Part shown: in pieces, positions 1 through 8,924 of the stretch
Layout: every line of letters begins with the position of its first letter
Numbering within the stretch: the first letter of the stretch is position 1
DNA from: Zeaxanthinibacter enoshimensis
Lineage (GTDB): Bacteria > Bacteroidota > Bacteroidia > Flavobacteriales > Flavobacteriaceae
Reading direction: 5' to 3'
Assembly: GCF_004362865.1 (NCBI RefSeq)
Contig: NZ_SNYI01000001.1
Span: 1,302,001-1,366,000, forward strand
DNA: 64,000 nt
Notes under the pieces: generated by a model
Databases searched by the model: none
Told to the model about the DNA's origin: nothing
What the model saw: only the letters and a program-made list of their open reading frames with translations
Program-made: the position numbers and the translations under genes

Positions 1-300
1 TGATTTCATCACCTTAGTGATCCGCAAATGCCATTGCTGGTAGCCTCCTGGCAGAACTGCAGTTTTCTCCCGGGTTAGTTCAGTACTGAAAATACCCAGG
101 AGAACAACGGTCAGCCCCACCATAAGTTCATAAGAATACCAACGGCGATCTCTTTTATGGAACCTAATGGCAAGCCAGCTGAAAGAACACAGCAGTAAGA
201 AAAGGCAGGTAAAGGCATCGAGCTCCAGGTGCCGGGCCAGACAAATGCCGAGTGCAAGGCAAAACGTGAGTTGGATCGGTATGAACCGGAGCGCGGTCAT
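1..300 (-). CDS. comEC: ComEC/Rec2-type competence membrane protein, N-terminal fragment
   Basis: The reading frame starts at the ATG whose first base is 300 and is open to the left edge, so only about 100 N-terminal residues are present. They begin MTALRFIPIQLTFCLALGI and hold two or three hydrophobic segments split by a short basic loop (HKRDRRW), as in the N-terminal membrane part of Bacteroidota ComEC. ComEC forms the inner-membrane channel for DNA uptake; the diagnostic competence and metallo-beta-lactamase domains would lie outside the window. The ATG overlaps the stop of the NlpC/P60 gene by one base (TGATG), so translation is probably coupled. The call rests on the N-terminal pattern plus the usual nlpC-comEC gene order. 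Confidence 0.7.
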   Translation of the reverse strand, partial: MTALRFIPIQLTFCLALGICLARHLELDAFTCLFLLLCSFSWLAIRFHKRDRRWYSYELMVGLTVVLLGIFSTELTREKTAVLPGGYQQWHLRITKVMKS

Positions 301-878
301 CAGAGGATACGGGCCGCCTTGACAAAGGCGTAGTTCCAATATCCTTCTTTGAGAGAGGAAACTATGACCCCCCTGGAGGTGGTCGAATGGATGAACTTGA
401 TATCATCCCCATCTACTTCAACCACCAGTCCTACGTGGTTGATCTTATGGTTCCGTCGGCCGGTGGTAAAAAATAGCAGGTCTCCTTTATCAACCTGTTC
501 TACCCTGATCCGTTTTCCTTCCTCGGCCATCTGGTGAGATACCCTGGGAAGCGGCACATCGTGCTCCCCGAAGGCCACGTAGAGTAGCCCGGAGCAATCC
601 ATCCCTTTTTCAGTGGTCCCCCCGTACTTGTAACGAACCCCTGAAAAAGTCAACGCGGTGTTGATGATCCTTTCCGCCTTTTCTGTGGCTTTTGGCAGGG
701 TAGATTTTGGTTCCTCGAAAGTGGGATGATCAGGGTTGGTGGAATTTATCCGTTCTCCGGTTTTCGGCGTGCCACTCACGCTAACTTTACGCTCTTCAGA
801 ATAGGTAGTTTTTTTCTTTACTGCACCACAGCTGGCGAGTAATAGCAACAGGATAAGAGAAGTGAATCTGAGGTTCAT
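300..878 (-). CDS. NlpC/P60 (C40) peptidoglycan endopeptidase, lipoprotein
   Basis: Protein of 192 residues. A lipoprotein signal ends in the lipobox LASC (Cys17), followed by a linker of about 55 polar residues and a C-terminal NlpC/P60 domain (about 70-190). The catalytic Cys is in GMDCSGL (Cys95), the His in KINHVG (His148), and His164 (FIHS) is the likely third member. The family cleaves D-Glu-mDAP bonds in stem peptides; lipidation places this one on the periplasmic or outer-membrane side. The gene lies between lpxB and comEC, and the stop overlaps the comEC start by one base. A -7 box lies just upstream, so nlpC-comEC may have its own promoter as well as read-through from surE-lpxB. Confidence 0.9.
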   Translation of the reverse strand: MNLRFTSLILLLLLASCGAVKKKTTYSEERKVSVSGTPKTGERINSTNPDHPTFEEPKSTLPKATEKAERIINTALTFSGVRYKYGGTTEKGMDCSGLLYVAFGEHDVPLPRVSHQMAEEGKRIRVEQVDKGDLLFFTTGRRNHKINHVGLVVEVDGDDIKFIHSTTSRGVIVSSLKEGYWNYAFVKAARIL

Positions 879-906
879 CCAAGGAAACTTGTTTGCTCTT
901 GGTTCT

Positions 907-914
907 CAAAATTA
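907..914 (-). promoter_or_regulatory. Putative Bacteroidota -7 box (TAATTTTG) for nlpC-comEC
   Basis: On the minus strand the sequence reads TAATTTTG, an exact match to TAnnTTTG, ending 28 nt before the ATG of the NlpC/P60 gene. No clear -33 TTG is present at the usual distance, so this is a sequence match only. Confidence 0.45.
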
Positions 915-989
915 AGGAAAAATTTCTATGTCGGTACTTTCCTACTCCTGATTTAACGAAAGTGTTCTTCAGAAAAGGTCAGAGCAGGC

Positions 990-2117
990 CTATTGCTGAT
1001 GGTCTTTCAACCCGGCAATAATAAGGCTGGCAGCTTCCTTACTTGCGCCTCGTCCTCCCAGCTTTTTCCTTAATTCCTCGTAGGCCTTAAGTTGTTCCTG
1101 ACGTACAGGACCTTCCAGGATCTTGTTAAGTTCTTCCCGTAAATTGGCCGTGGTCAGGTCTCCCTGTATCAACTCCTTAACCACTTCCTTTCCCATAACA
1201 AGGTTAACAAGGGAGATATAATCCAGCGTAATAATTCTTTTGGCGATCTGGTAAGAGATCCAGTTGCCATTATAACAGACCACCTGCGGTACATTGAAAA
1301 GTGCAGTTTCCAGGGTGGCAGTGCCACTGGTCACCAAGGCAGCGTGAGCTACTCCCAGAAGCTCGTAGGTCCTGTTCTTAACAAAACTGACATTGCCTTT
1401 CCTCGTGAAAGGTTCATAAAAAGAATCTTCAAGACTGGGGGCTCCCGCTATCACGAACTGGTATTCATCCATCCCCCTGGCAACTGAAAGCATGACGTCC
1501 AGGGTTTTCTGCACCTCCTGCACCCTGCTACCGGGCAACAGGGCTATTACCTTTTTGTCCGGGGCCAGGCCTAATTGTTTCCTGGTCACCTCAGGTACTT
1601 CTGCCTTTGTATTGGCAATGGCATCAATAAGGGGATGCCCTACAAAATGGACGGGGAAATCGTGTTTCTTCTCGTAAAAATCCTTTTCAAAAGGCAGGAT
1701 CACGTACATGGCGTCTATATCCCTCTTGATCTTTTTTATCCTGTTTTCCCGTGAAGCCCAGATCTGCGGAGAAATATAGTAGTTGGTCCTGTACCCTTTG
1801 GCCTTGGCCCATTTGGCAATGCGAAGGTTGAAACCGGAGAAATCTATGAAAATGACCACGTCCGGGTTAAATTCTTCAATATCCTCCTTGCAGTAGGAAA
1901 TGTTCCGGAAAATACTTCCCAGGTTTGCGATCACTTCAAAGAAACCCATAAAGGCCATGGATTTATAATGCCTGGCAAGCGTGCCGCCTGCTTCCTGCAT
2001 TAGATCACCTCCCCAGCACCTGATGTGGGCATCTGGATCCTGTACCCGGAGTTCCCGGATAAGGTTAGAACCATGAAGATCACCGGAGGCTTCCCCGGCT
2101 ATAATGTAATATTTCAT
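990..2117 (-). CDS. lpxB: Lipid-A-disaccharide synthase LpxB
   Basis: Protein of 375 residues, the normal length for LpxB. This GT19 glycosyltransferase joins UDP-2,3-diacylglucosamine and lipid X to form the lipid A disaccharide at the cytoplasmic face of the inner membrane. The N-terminal signature AGEASGDLHGSNLI is intact, as are the GHPLID and LLPGSR motifs and the C-terminal TSGTATLE donor-binding motif. The start lies one base after the stop of the preceding 94-residue membrane protein (TGAAATG), which shows an operon surE-(94 aa)-lpxB. The presence of lpxB shows a lipid A-containing outer membrane. Confidence 0.97.
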   Translation of the reverse strand: MKYYIIAGEASGDLHGSNLIRELRVQDPDAHIRCWGGDLMQEAGGTLARHYKSMAFMGFFEVIANLGSIFRNISYCKEDIEEFNPDVVIFIDFSGFNLRIAKWAKAKGYRTNYYISPQIWASRENRIKKIKRDIDAMYVILPFEKDFYEKKHDFPVHFVGHPLIDAIANTKAEVPEVTRKQLGLAPDKKVIALLPGSRVQEVQKTLDVMLSVARGMDEYQFVIAGAPSLEDSFYEPFTRKGNVSFVKNRTYELLGVAHAALVTSGTATLETALFNVPQVVCYNGNWISYQIAKRIITLDYISLVNLVMGKEVVKELIQGDLTTANLREELNKILEGPVRQEQLKAYEELRKKLGGRGASKEAASLIIAGLKDHQQ

Positions 2118-2118
2118 T

Positions 2119-2403
2119 TCAGTTGAGCTTGTAATACAGGATGACCAAAGCAGTTAATACCGTAGCCATCAGTACCCCTTTGGCCCGGTTATCCCGCCTG
2201 ATCCGTAAAAACCCGAAAAATGCCAGGAGGTTCAGGATGGCACCAAGAGCCAGGAGGCTGCCTACGTGTTCCTGTTCTACCGCAGCGTTCCAGGTATCGG
2301 CGATGCTGAGATCGGAAAAAAGTAAGATATACAGTAAGGTTCCAATGGTGTTGGCGATCAGGCCTACCAGGAAGCCGGTTAAAATGTCTCGTTTGCTGTT
2401 CAT
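2119..2403 (-). CDS. Small three-helix membrane protein between surE and lpxB
   Basis: Protein of 94 residues with three hydrophobic stretches (about 8-28, 47-66 and 76-92), a short acidic loop between the first two and a basic RIRRDNRAKG loop before the third. It has no signal peptide cleavage site or catalytic motif that I recognise. It is translationally embedded: its ATG overlaps the surE stop by one base (TAATG) and its stop is one base from the lpxB ATG. The tight coupling supports a real gene and suggests an envelope role, but the function is unknown. Confidence 0.8.
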   Translation of the reverse strand: MNSKRDILTGFLVGLIANTIGTLLYILLFSDLSIADTWNAAVEQEHVGSLLALGAILNLLAFFGFLRIRRDNRAKGVLMATVLTALVILYYKLN

Positions 2404-3176
2404 TATAAATTCCAGTTGTTTATATCCTGTATGGCGTGGTGCGCGGTTAGGTCAAATTGGGTAGGTACTACGGAAATGTATCCCTGGGCAAGTGCCCATT
2501 CGTCTGTGTCTTCTCCTTTATCCAGCAATTCGAATTCGCCGGTCAGCCAATAGTAATCCTTACCATTCGGGTTGGTACGCTTATCAAATTTTTCTTTCCA
2601 GTTGGCACGGGCCTGCCTGCATATTTTTATGCCTTTCAATTCCTCCTTATTCAATGGGGGGATGTTCACGTTGAGGACTACTCCTTTAGGTATGCCGTTC
2701 TCAATGGCTTCTTTGACGATACGGATAATATAATCCCGGGCAGGTTTAAAATCTGCTTCCCACGAATAGTCGCACAGAGAAAAACCAATGGCGGGTATAC
2801 CTTCTATTCCTGCTTCTATAGCCGCGCTCATAGTGCCCGAGTAGATCACGTTGATACTGGAATTGGAACCGTGGTTGATCCCACTCACACAGATATCTGG
2901 CTTTCTGCCCAACAGTTCCTGCAAGGCCAGTTTCACACAGTCTGCCGGGGTGCCACTGCAACTGTATTCCAGGGGAGCATCGTCCTCCAGGTCTACGCTT
3001 ACTTTCTTGGAGTAAAGTGTGCTGTCCAGGGTTATGGCATGGCCCATGCCTGATTGCGGGCTGTCCGGGGCTACTACTACTACTACTCCTATTTCTTTCA
3101 TATAAGAGATCAGGGCGCGCAGGCCCGGGGCTGTAATCCCGTCATCGTTAGTGACAAGGATAAGAGGTTTTTGCAT
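2403..3176 (-). CDS. surE: 5'/3'-nucleotidase SurE
   Basis: Protein of 257 residues. SurE is a metal-dependent phosphatase that removes phosphate from 5'- and 3'-nucleoside monophosphates and is linked to stationary-phase survival. The N-terminal metal site is the intact ILVTNDDG motif (Asn10-Asp11-Asp12), followed by APDSPQSGMGHAIT and SGINHGSN, which carry the further metal and active-site residues. It is the first gene of a minus-strand run surE-(94 aa)-lpxB-nlpC-comEC. The ATG at 3176 is well placed at the start of the conserved domain. Confidence 0.97.
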   Translation of the reverse strand: MQKPLILVTNDDGITAPGLRALISYMKEIGVVVVVAPDSPQSGMGHAITLDSTLYSKKVSVDLEDDAPLEYSCSGTPADCVKLALQELLGRKPDICVSGINHGSNSSINVIYSGTMSAAIEAGIEGIPAIGFSLCDYSWEADFKPARDYIIRIVKEAIENGIPKGVVLNVNIPPLNKEELKGIKICRQARANWKEKFDKRTNPNGKDYYWLTGEFELLDKGEDTDEWALAQGYISVVPTQFDLTAHHAIQDINNWNL

Positions 3177-3502
3177 TTGGCATACTTTATGGGGTAAAAA
3201 TACGTTTTAAAGTGGGAAATGCCGAACAGTTCCGGATGGCAATTACAGTCTTCCCAACCGCTGAATAAATGTCAGTTAATAATTTGCCTGTTCTGCCAGT
3301 AATTATGATATGATTAAATGTGTAAAATCGTCGTAACGCACCAAAATACGGCGTTTAACATATAATTAATTCTTAAACTCCCTAAACTGGCATGGAATTT
3401 TCAGTATCTTAGGGAATTGAAATTTATTTCATAGGTTTATGTTTCCCCGGTGATTTTAAGAAGAGCCTGAAGGGGTTTCACCGATAAAAAAAAGAATATT
3501 CG
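3177..3502 (+). other. Divergent intergenic region between surE and prc
   Basis: This 326-base AT-rich gap separates two divergent genes and must hold both promoters. I see no ORF, RNA gene or strong hairpin. Near-matches to TAnnTTTG exist on both strands (TATTTTTA on the minus strand about 20 nt before surE; TAGGTTTA on the plus strand about 65 nt before prc), each with one mismatch, so no promoter is called. Confidence 0.5.
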
Positions 3503-5617
3503 ATGAGAAGGAATTTGACGCTTGGATTTCTGGTAATATTGATTGCCGTAGCTTCCTGTAGTTTTACCAACAAATCTTTTGAGACCAATGATAAGGATAA
3601 ACTCCTTTTAGACCTGATAACCTACGTATTGGAGCGCGGTCACTATGAGCCTAAGAATATCAATGATGATTTCTCAGTCAACGTCTTTGAAGATTTTATC
3701 AATGTTATCGATCCTACCAAGAGATATTTCCTGAAAGAAGACATCGCAGAATTTGAACAATACAAATTCCAGATCGATGACCAGATCAAGAATACCGATA
3801 TTACCTTCTTTGAAGTGGTCTATGACCGCCTGATGAAGAGAATGGATGAAGCAAAAACCATCTACAAGGAAGTACTTGCGGAGCCATTTGACTATTCCGC
3901 CAACGAATCTATTGACATCGATTACGAAAAGCAGGATTTTGCCGCATCTAAGGCAGAACTGAGAGAACGATGGAGGAAGCAGCTGAAACTGAATACCATC
4001 GGGACTTACGATTCCAAACTGAACAGCAGTACGGAAGAGGACGACACTGAGAAGCCCTCAAAAGAACAAATTGAGAAAGAAGCAAGGGAAGCCACGCTTA
4101 CCACCCTGGACGAATTCTTTGATTTTGTAGACGACCTGGAACGTAAGGATTGGTTCGTTCAATATATCAACACCATAGTTGATGAATTTGACCCCCACAC
4201 TTATTACTTCGCCCCTGAAGATAAAGATAAATTCGATATCAGTATGTCGGGTAAATTTGAAGGGATTGGAGCCAGGCTTCAGAAAAAAGCTGAAGGCGCC
4301 AGGATAGTGGAGATCATCTCCGGTGGTCCCGTTTGGAGAAACCAGCAGTTAGAAGTTGGAGATGAGATCCTTAAGGTAGGTCAGAACGGGGAGCCGCCAG
4401 TAAACATCGTAGGGATGAGGCTGGATGATGCCATTAAACTTATCAAAGGACCCAAAGGGACCGTAGTAGACCTTACCGTCAGGAAAGTGGATGGCTCTAT
4501 AGAAGAGGTGTCGATCACCCGTGATGTTGTTGAACTGGAAGAATCGTACGCTAAATCAGCTACCGTAATCAAGGACGACCAGAAGTTCGGACTGATAAAC
4601 CTGCCAAAATTCTACGTGGATTTCGAGGATTATGCAGAGCGGAACGCGGCTACGGATGTGGCTAAGGAAGTGGAAAGACTGAAAGCTGCCGGGGTAGAAG
4701 GATTGATCCTTGACCTACGGGACAACGGAGGAGGTTCATTGAAAACCGTAGTGGATATGGCCGGACTCTTTATAAAAGACGGGCCGATCGTACAGGTGCG
4801 TTCTTCAGGAAAAGACAAGGATATCTACGAAGATAAGGATGAGCGGATCCAGTGGGACGGTCCCCTGGTGATCCTGGTGAACGAGCTGTCGGCTTCTGCA
4901 TCAGAGATCCTCGCTGCAGCCATGCAGGATTACAAACGTGCCGTGGTGATCGGTAGCAAACAGACCTTTGGTAAGGGAACCGTACAGAATGTTATTCCTC
5001 TTGAGAATATTGTAAGGTCTAACGAGCACGGTGACCTTGGAGCAATTAAGCTTACCACGCAGAAATTCTACCGTATCAACGGCGGTTCAACCCAGCTTAA
5101 AGGAGTAGAGAGTGATGTAGTGGTTCCGGACAGGTACAGCTATATAGACCTGGGTGAACGCGATCAGAACAATCCCCTTGCCTGGGATAAGATATCCCCG
5201 GCTAATTATAAGCCTTGGGATGGTTATATCGATTACGAAGCCACTATTGAGAACAGCACCAGGCGGATGGCACAGAACCCGCAGATAAAGCTTATTGAAG
5301 AAAATGCGAAATGGTTAAAAGAACAACAGGACCAGACCGTTGTGGCTCTTAATTATGATGCTTATAAGAAAGAGATGGAGGCTGATAAACAACGTTCCAA
5401 ATATTTCAAGACGATCAGTGATTACGACTCTAAGTTGACCTTTAGTTCACTCCAGTACGAACAGGAACTGTTCACTAAAGATCCTGTTCTCAGGGAAAAA
5501 AGAGACCGCTGGCACCATAACCTGGCGAAGGATGTCTATGTAGAAGAAGCGGTTAACGTACTGCGTGACCTGCAGATCAACAACATCAAGCACGGTAAAC
5601 TGGCCAGTAAAGACTGA
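3503..5617 (+). CDS. prc: Carboxy-terminal processing protease Prc/Tsp (S41A), lipoprotein
   Basis: Protein of 704 residues. A lipoprotein signal ends in VASC (Cys19). A long N-terminal helical region (about 30-220) contains the Tsp-type TDPHTYYF-like segment (DEFDPHTYYFAPED), followed by a PDZ domain (about 245-340), the S41 protease core (about 360-540) and a C-terminal DUF3340-type helical tail. The catalytic serine lies in ELSASASEI (residues 461-469) and the general-base lysine in FGKGT (Lys491). The enzyme degrades or trims periplasmic proteins from the C-terminus. It is transcribed alone, divergent from surE, and ends at a strong hairpin shared with msrA. Confidence 0.96.
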   Translation: MRRNLTLGFLVILIAVASCSFTNKSFETNDKDKLLLDLITYVLERGHYEPKNINDDFSVNVFEDFINVIDPTKRYFLKEDIAEFEQYKFQIDDQIKNTDITFFEVVYDRLMKRMDEAKTIYKEVLAEPFDYSANESIDIDYEKQDFAASKAELRERWRKQLKLNTIGTYDSKLNSSTEEDDTEKPSKEQIEKEAREATLTTLDEFFDFVDDLERKDWFVQYINTIVDEFDPHTYYFAPEDKDKFDISMSGKFEGIGARLQKKAEGARIVEIISGGPVWRNQQLEVGDEILKVGQNGEPPVNIVGMRLDDAIKLIKGPKGTVVDLTVRKVDGSIEEVSITRDVVELEESYAKSATVIKDDQKFGLINLPKFYVDFEDYAERNAATDVAKEVERLKAAGVEGLILDLRDNGGGSLKTVVDMAGLFIKDGPIVQVRSSGKDKDIYEDKDERIQWDGPLVILVNELSASASEILAAAMQDYKRAVVIGSKQTFGKGTVQNVIPLENIVRSNEHGDLGAIKLTTQKFYRINGGSTQLKGVESDVVVPDRYSYIDLGERDQNNPLAWDKISPANYKPWDGYIDYEATIENSTRRMAQNPQIKLIEENAKWLKEQQDQTVVALNYDAYKKEMEADKQRSKYFKTISDYDSKLTFSSLQYEQELFTKDPVLREKRDRWHHNLAKDVYVEEAVNVLRDLQINNIKHGKLASKD

Positions 5618-5642
5618 TCTGCCCTCAGTGATAATCAAAAGA

Positions 5643-5673
5643 CCCCGGTAATTTTCATTTACCGGGGTTTTTT
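5643..5673. terminator. Rho-independent terminator between prc and msrA
   Basis: The stem CCCCGGTAA / TTTACCGGGG with a short loop is followed by TTTTTT on the plus strand, about 25 bases after the prc stop. The msrA stop converges 13 bases further on, and the left arm is preceded by AAAAG, so the hairpin probably stops transcription mainly from prc and possibly from both sides. Confidence 0.9.
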
Positions 5674-5685
5674 ATTGCTGTTTAC

Positions 5686-6228
5686 TCAACTCACCTTGTT
5701 CTTCAAGAGATGTGAATGCTGGCTCCTGAGCTTGCTTAACTTGGGGTTGATCACATAGGTGCAGTAGGGTTGCCTCGGGTGCGACCTGTAGAAATTCTGG
5801 TGTTCCGCTTCTGCCTTAAAGAATTTGTCCAAAGGAGATATTTCCGTAACAATAGGGTCATTGTACGCATCTCCTAATTCTTCTATAACAGCTTCTGCAA
5901 CCTCCTTCTGTTCTTCATCGTGGTAGAAGATCACCGAACGGTATTGTGTACCTACATCGGCTCCTTGTCGGTTCAGGGTGGTGGGATCGTGGGTGGTCAT
6001 AAAGATCAGGACAATATCCCGGAAAGAAATGATGTCCGGGTCATAGGTGAGTTGAACTACTTCTGCATGACCGGTTCTTCCTGAACAGATCTCCCGGTAT
6101 GTTGGGTAGCCCGGTACGTTACCGCCGGAGTAACCCGATACCACATCGATAATTCCATCCACCTCCTGGAATACGGCTTCGGTACACCAGAAGCATCCTG
6201 CTCCGAGGGTGGCAAGTTTATGATTCAT
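5686..6228 (-). CDS. msrA: Peptide methionine (S)-S-oxide reductase MsrA
   Basis: Protein of 180 residues from the ATG at 6228. It reduces the S epimer of methionine sulfoxide in proteins. The catalytic motif GAGCFWC lies at residues 9-15 with the nucleophile Cys12, and YSGG, the GHAEVV metal-free substrate segment and the FFKAEAEHQNFY helix are all intact. The frame is open further upstream, but a longer start would overlap msrB by about 100 bases and add non-conserved residues; the chosen ATG overlaps the msrB end by 11 bases. No signal peptide is present, so it is cytoplasmic. It forms a repair pair with msrB. Confidence 0.95.
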   Translation of the reverse strand: MNHKLATLGAGCFWCTEAVFQEVDGIIDVVSGYSGGNVPGYPTYREICSGRTGHAEVVQLTYDPDIISFRDIVLIFMTTHDPTTLNRQGADVGTQYRSVIFYHDEEQKEVAEAVIEELGDAYNDPIVTEISPLDKFFKAEAEHQNFYRSHPRQPYCTYVINPKLSKLRSQHSHLLKNKVS

Positions 6229-6682
6229 GGGCTTTACTTTCTTTAAAGAGTTCCAGGGATTCAGATTTGATACAGTAACGCAAGCCACTGGGTTCCGGAC
6301 CATCCGGGAACACATGGCCTAGGTGGGCATCGCAGGTATTGCACTGTACTTCTACCCTTACCATCCCGTAAGAAGTATCCCTGAGGTATTTAATGGCATT
6401 CTTGCTGATCGGCTGGGTGAAACTCGGCCAGCCACTGCTGGATTCAAATTTAATGGTGGAATCAAAGAGAGGAGTATGGCAACCGGCACAAGCATATTTG
6501 CCTGCTTCATGACTGGCGCAATACGCACCGCTATGCGGAACCTCCGTACCTTTCTGTCGCATGATCCGGTACTGCGAAGGACTAAGCTTTGCCTTCCATT
6601 CTTCTTCCGTTTTTTCAACACGGCTGTCAGGCTCGGGATTACCCTTCATTGAATAATGAATAACATCTTCCCAGGTTATCAT
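6218..6682 (-). CDS. msrB: Peptide methionine (R)-S-oxide reductase MsrB
   Basis: Protein of 154 residues. It reduces the R epimer of methionine sulfoxide, complementing MsrA. The zinc site is formed by two CxxC pairs (Cys65/Cys68 and Cys114/Cys117), SSGWPSF is intact, and the catalytic cysteine is Cys137 in GLRYCIKS. Here the usual Asn of RYCIN is Lys, a minor deviation. Cys55 (GAYC) is a candidate resolving cysteine. The end of the gene overlaps msrA by 11 bases, so the two are co-translated. The ORF has no signal peptide, so it acts in the cytoplasm. Confidence 0.96.
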   Translation of the reverse strand: MITWEDVIHYSMKGNPEPDSRVEKTEEEWKAKLSPSQYRIMRQKGTEVPHSGAYCASHEAGKYACAGCHTPLFDSTIKFESSSGWPSFTQPISKNAIKYLRDTSYGMVRVEVQCNTCDAHLGHVFPDGPEPSGLRYCIKSESLELFKESKAHES

Positions 6683-6829
6683 AGTATAGTATTTAAATTT
6701 ATCCGGGTATCTTCCCTAAACAGGGGACAACACCCGGTTTTTGTCGATTCTGTCAATAGTAACTTACAAATAAACTCGGTCATAAACTGTTGAAATTCCC
6801 TTAAATTTACGGGTAATAATATTCGAGTA

Positions 6830-7639
6830 TTGAAGCGAGACCGACTTATTTATAGTGTGCTGTTGATCCTGTGTATCACAGGGTTCTGGCTTTTTGATAA
6901 CTTCTACACTCCTCCGGTCTATTCTGCAGGTGAAACGACAGATACAGGGGAGGTATTCTCGCAGTCCTATCTGCCCGCGCCAACCGGGGGCGAGCGGGTT
7001 GTTCATTCCTATTATATGCTCTCATATAATGAAGCCCATGAACAGGCCGAATGGGTGGCATACCGCCTGGACAAAGGGCAGCTGACCTACCAGGACAGGG
7101 AGCGACCTTATTTTGTAGAAGACCCGTTTGTAAGGTCAAAATCTGCTGATTGGCGAAATTACAAGGGCTCTGGTTATGATCGGGGTCATCTCTGTCCGGC
7201 CGGGGATCGGCGATTCTCGGAACAAGCGTATAACGAGACGTTTTACACCAGTAATATAAGTCCACAGGACCGGGAATTCAATGCCGGGATCTGGAACGAA
7301 CTGGAGAAACAGGTGCGTCGATGGTCCAAGGAAAAGGGAAGCCTGCATATTATAACAGGTGGCGTGCTGCAGGAAGGATTGCCGTCTATTGGGGATGAAG
7401 ATGTGTCGGTACCGGGATATTTTTACAAGGTGGTGATCGCAGGTCAGCCGGCTAAGCCGAAACTACTGGCATTCTTATTACCTAACCGGGACAGTGATCA
7501 GCCCCTGCGTCAATTCCTGGTTCCCCTGGACAGTATAGAAGCACTCACCGGGATAGATTTCTTAGCCGGGCTACCCTTGTCGCTGCAGGATAAACTGGAA
7601 GCCGGGGTAAATAGCTCTGGTTGGAAATTCAGTAACTGA
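6830..7639 (+). CDS. DNA/RNA non-specific endonuclease (NUC/beta-beta-alpha metal)
   Basis: Protein of 269 residues starting at a TTG codon. An N-terminal hydrophobic segment (about 7-23) directs export or anchors it in the membrane. The nuclease domain (about 55-265) carries the DRGH signature in GYDRGHLCP with catalytic His120, followed by SNISPQ and NAGIWNELE, which supply the magnesium-binding Asn. The family cuts single- and double-stranded DNA and RNA; here it would act in the periplasm or outside, for nutrient scavenging or defence. The start is uncertain, as no in-frame ATG precedes the hydrophobic segment. Its stop lies one base from the convergent rodA stop, leaving no room for a terminator. 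Confidence 0.9.
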   Translation: MKRDRLIYSVLLILCITGFWLFDNFYTPPVYSAGETTDTGEVFSQSYLPAPTGGERVVHSYYMLSYNEAHEQAEWVAYRLDKGQLTYQDRERPYFVEDPFVRSKSADWRNYKGSGYDRGHLCPAGDRRFSEQAYNETFYTSNISPQDREFNAGIWNELEKQVRRWSKEKGSLHIITGGVLQEGLPSIGDEDVSVPGYFYKVVIAGQPAKPKLLAFLLPNRDSDQPLRQFLVPLDSIEALTGIDFLAGLPLSLQDKLEAGVNSSGWKFSN

Positions 7640-7640
7640 T

Positions 7641-8924
7641 CTAGGACCACTCGTTAAGCCGGTTGGCATCCAGTCGCAGGAAAATGAACAGGAGTACGGT
7701 GAAACCCAGGAGTCCTGAGCCCCCGTAACTGAAAAATGGCAGGGGGATACCAATGGTAGGCAGGATCCCGATGACCATCCCGATATTGATAAAATAGTGG
7801 ATCAGCAGTATGGAGATCACCCCGTAGCCGTACATCCGGCTGAACTGGTTCTTTTGCCGTTCGGAAAGGTAGACCAGTCGCAGCAGCATCAGGGTAAACA
7901 GGATCACCACGGTTGCCGTCCCTAAAAATCCCCATTCTTCACCGACCGTGCTGAAGATATAGTCCGTGTGCTGTTCGGGAACAAAGTCCCCTTTGGTCCT
8001 GGTGCCTTCCAGGAATCCTTTCCCAAAGAACCCGCCGGATTCAATGGCCTTCTCTGACTGGTAGGTGTTATAACCAATGGTCTTTTTGATCTCCGCGAGC
8101 TTAACAGGGTCTTTTTCCAGGCGGAGCCATAGGCTGAACCGGTCCCTGTGCCTTTGTTCAAAGACCTTGTTGAAGACCAGGTCTACAGAAAGGGAGAATC
8201 CTATGGCGATGATGAAAAATACGATCAGCGGTATTAAGGGGATCTTCAGGGTCTTGCGTTTAAACAGGAAGACAATCCCGATCAGAAGAGATATCCCGAT
8301 TGCCACCCAAATAGTGCCGAACATCAGGGTGAAGATAAAAAGCAGGACTGCAAGCAGGGCAATTCCCAGGTGGTAGAGGGGGAGGCCCTCGCGAAACATC
8401 ACGAATACCAGGGAAAAGAAAACCAGTGCACTGCCGGGGTCGGGCTGGGGGATCACCAGGACAACAGGGATCAGGATAATGAGGAATGCATACAGCTGGT
8501 CTTTCCATCGCTTAATATCCGTCTGTATATCACTGAGGTATTTAGCCAGAGCCAGGGCTGTGGCCATCTTCGCAAACTCTGAGGGTTGCAGGTTAAAGAC
8601 TCCCAGGTCATACCAGGAGGTAGCCCCTGCAATGGTCTTTCCAAATATGAAAAGCCCAAGTAACAGAACCATGGAGATAATGTAGAAAATGCTTGCGAAG
8701 CGTTCGTAACTGTTGGCCTCCAGGGCGAGTATAACAATGATGGCAATGAATGACACCCCGATGTACAGCATTTGCTTTCCATACAACTGGCTGAGGTCAA
8801 AGATATTGGGATTGTCTTCGGTAAAGGTACTGGAATATATGTTCAGCCACCCGATGCCTACCAGCAGCACAAAGAAAAGAACAGTAAGCCAGTCGATCCT
8901 TTTTACAATGCTATTACCAGACAT
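7641..8924 (-). CDS. rodA: Rod-shape SEDS peptidoglycan polymerase RodA
   Basis: Protein of about 427 residues with roughly ten transmembrane segments. RodA polymerises glycan strands from lipid II during elongation, together with the transpeptidase encoded by the preceding gene. The SEDS hallmarks are present: the GATSWYDLG segment after TM3, LQPSEFAKM, QPDPGSAL, and the C-terminal GIPLPFFSYGGSGL. The ATG at 8924 (MSGNSIVKRIDW) overlaps the mrdA end by 11 bases; another in-frame ATG lies six bases upstream, and longer starts would overlap mrdA further. It is the last gene of the mre operon. Confidence 0.95.
   Translation of the reverse strand: MSGNSIVKRIDWLTVLFFVLLVGIGWLNIYSSTFTEDNPNIFDLSQLYGKQMLYIGVSFIAIIVILALEANSYERFASIFYIISMVLLLGLFIFGKTIAGATSWYDLGVFNLQPSEFAKMATALALAKYLSDIQTDIKRWKDQLYAFLIILIPVVLVIPQPDPGSALVFFSLVFVMFREGLPLYHLGIALLAVLLFIFTLMFGTIWVAIGISLLIGIVFLFKRKTLKIPLIPLIVFFIIAIGFSLSVDLVFNKVFEQRHRDRFSLWLRLEKDPVKLAEIKKTIGYNTYQSEKAIESGGFFGKGFLEGTRTKGDFVPEQHTDYIFSTVGEEWGFLGTATVVILFTLMLLRLVYLSERQKNQFSRMYGYGVISILLIHYFINIGMVIGILPTIGIPLPFFSYGGSGLLGFTVLLFIFLRLDANRLNEWS

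Noticed and set aside
2457-3053. Plus-strand ORF of about 200 codons opposite surE
   Set aside because: The opposite strand carries intact SurE motifs; the plus-strand frame has no recognisable domain. The same applies to the long frames opposite mrdA, purH, groEL, the M16 gene and the biotin carboxylase gene.
6229-6315. Longer msrA start
   Set aside because: It would overlap msrB by about 100 bases and add residues not related to MsrA.
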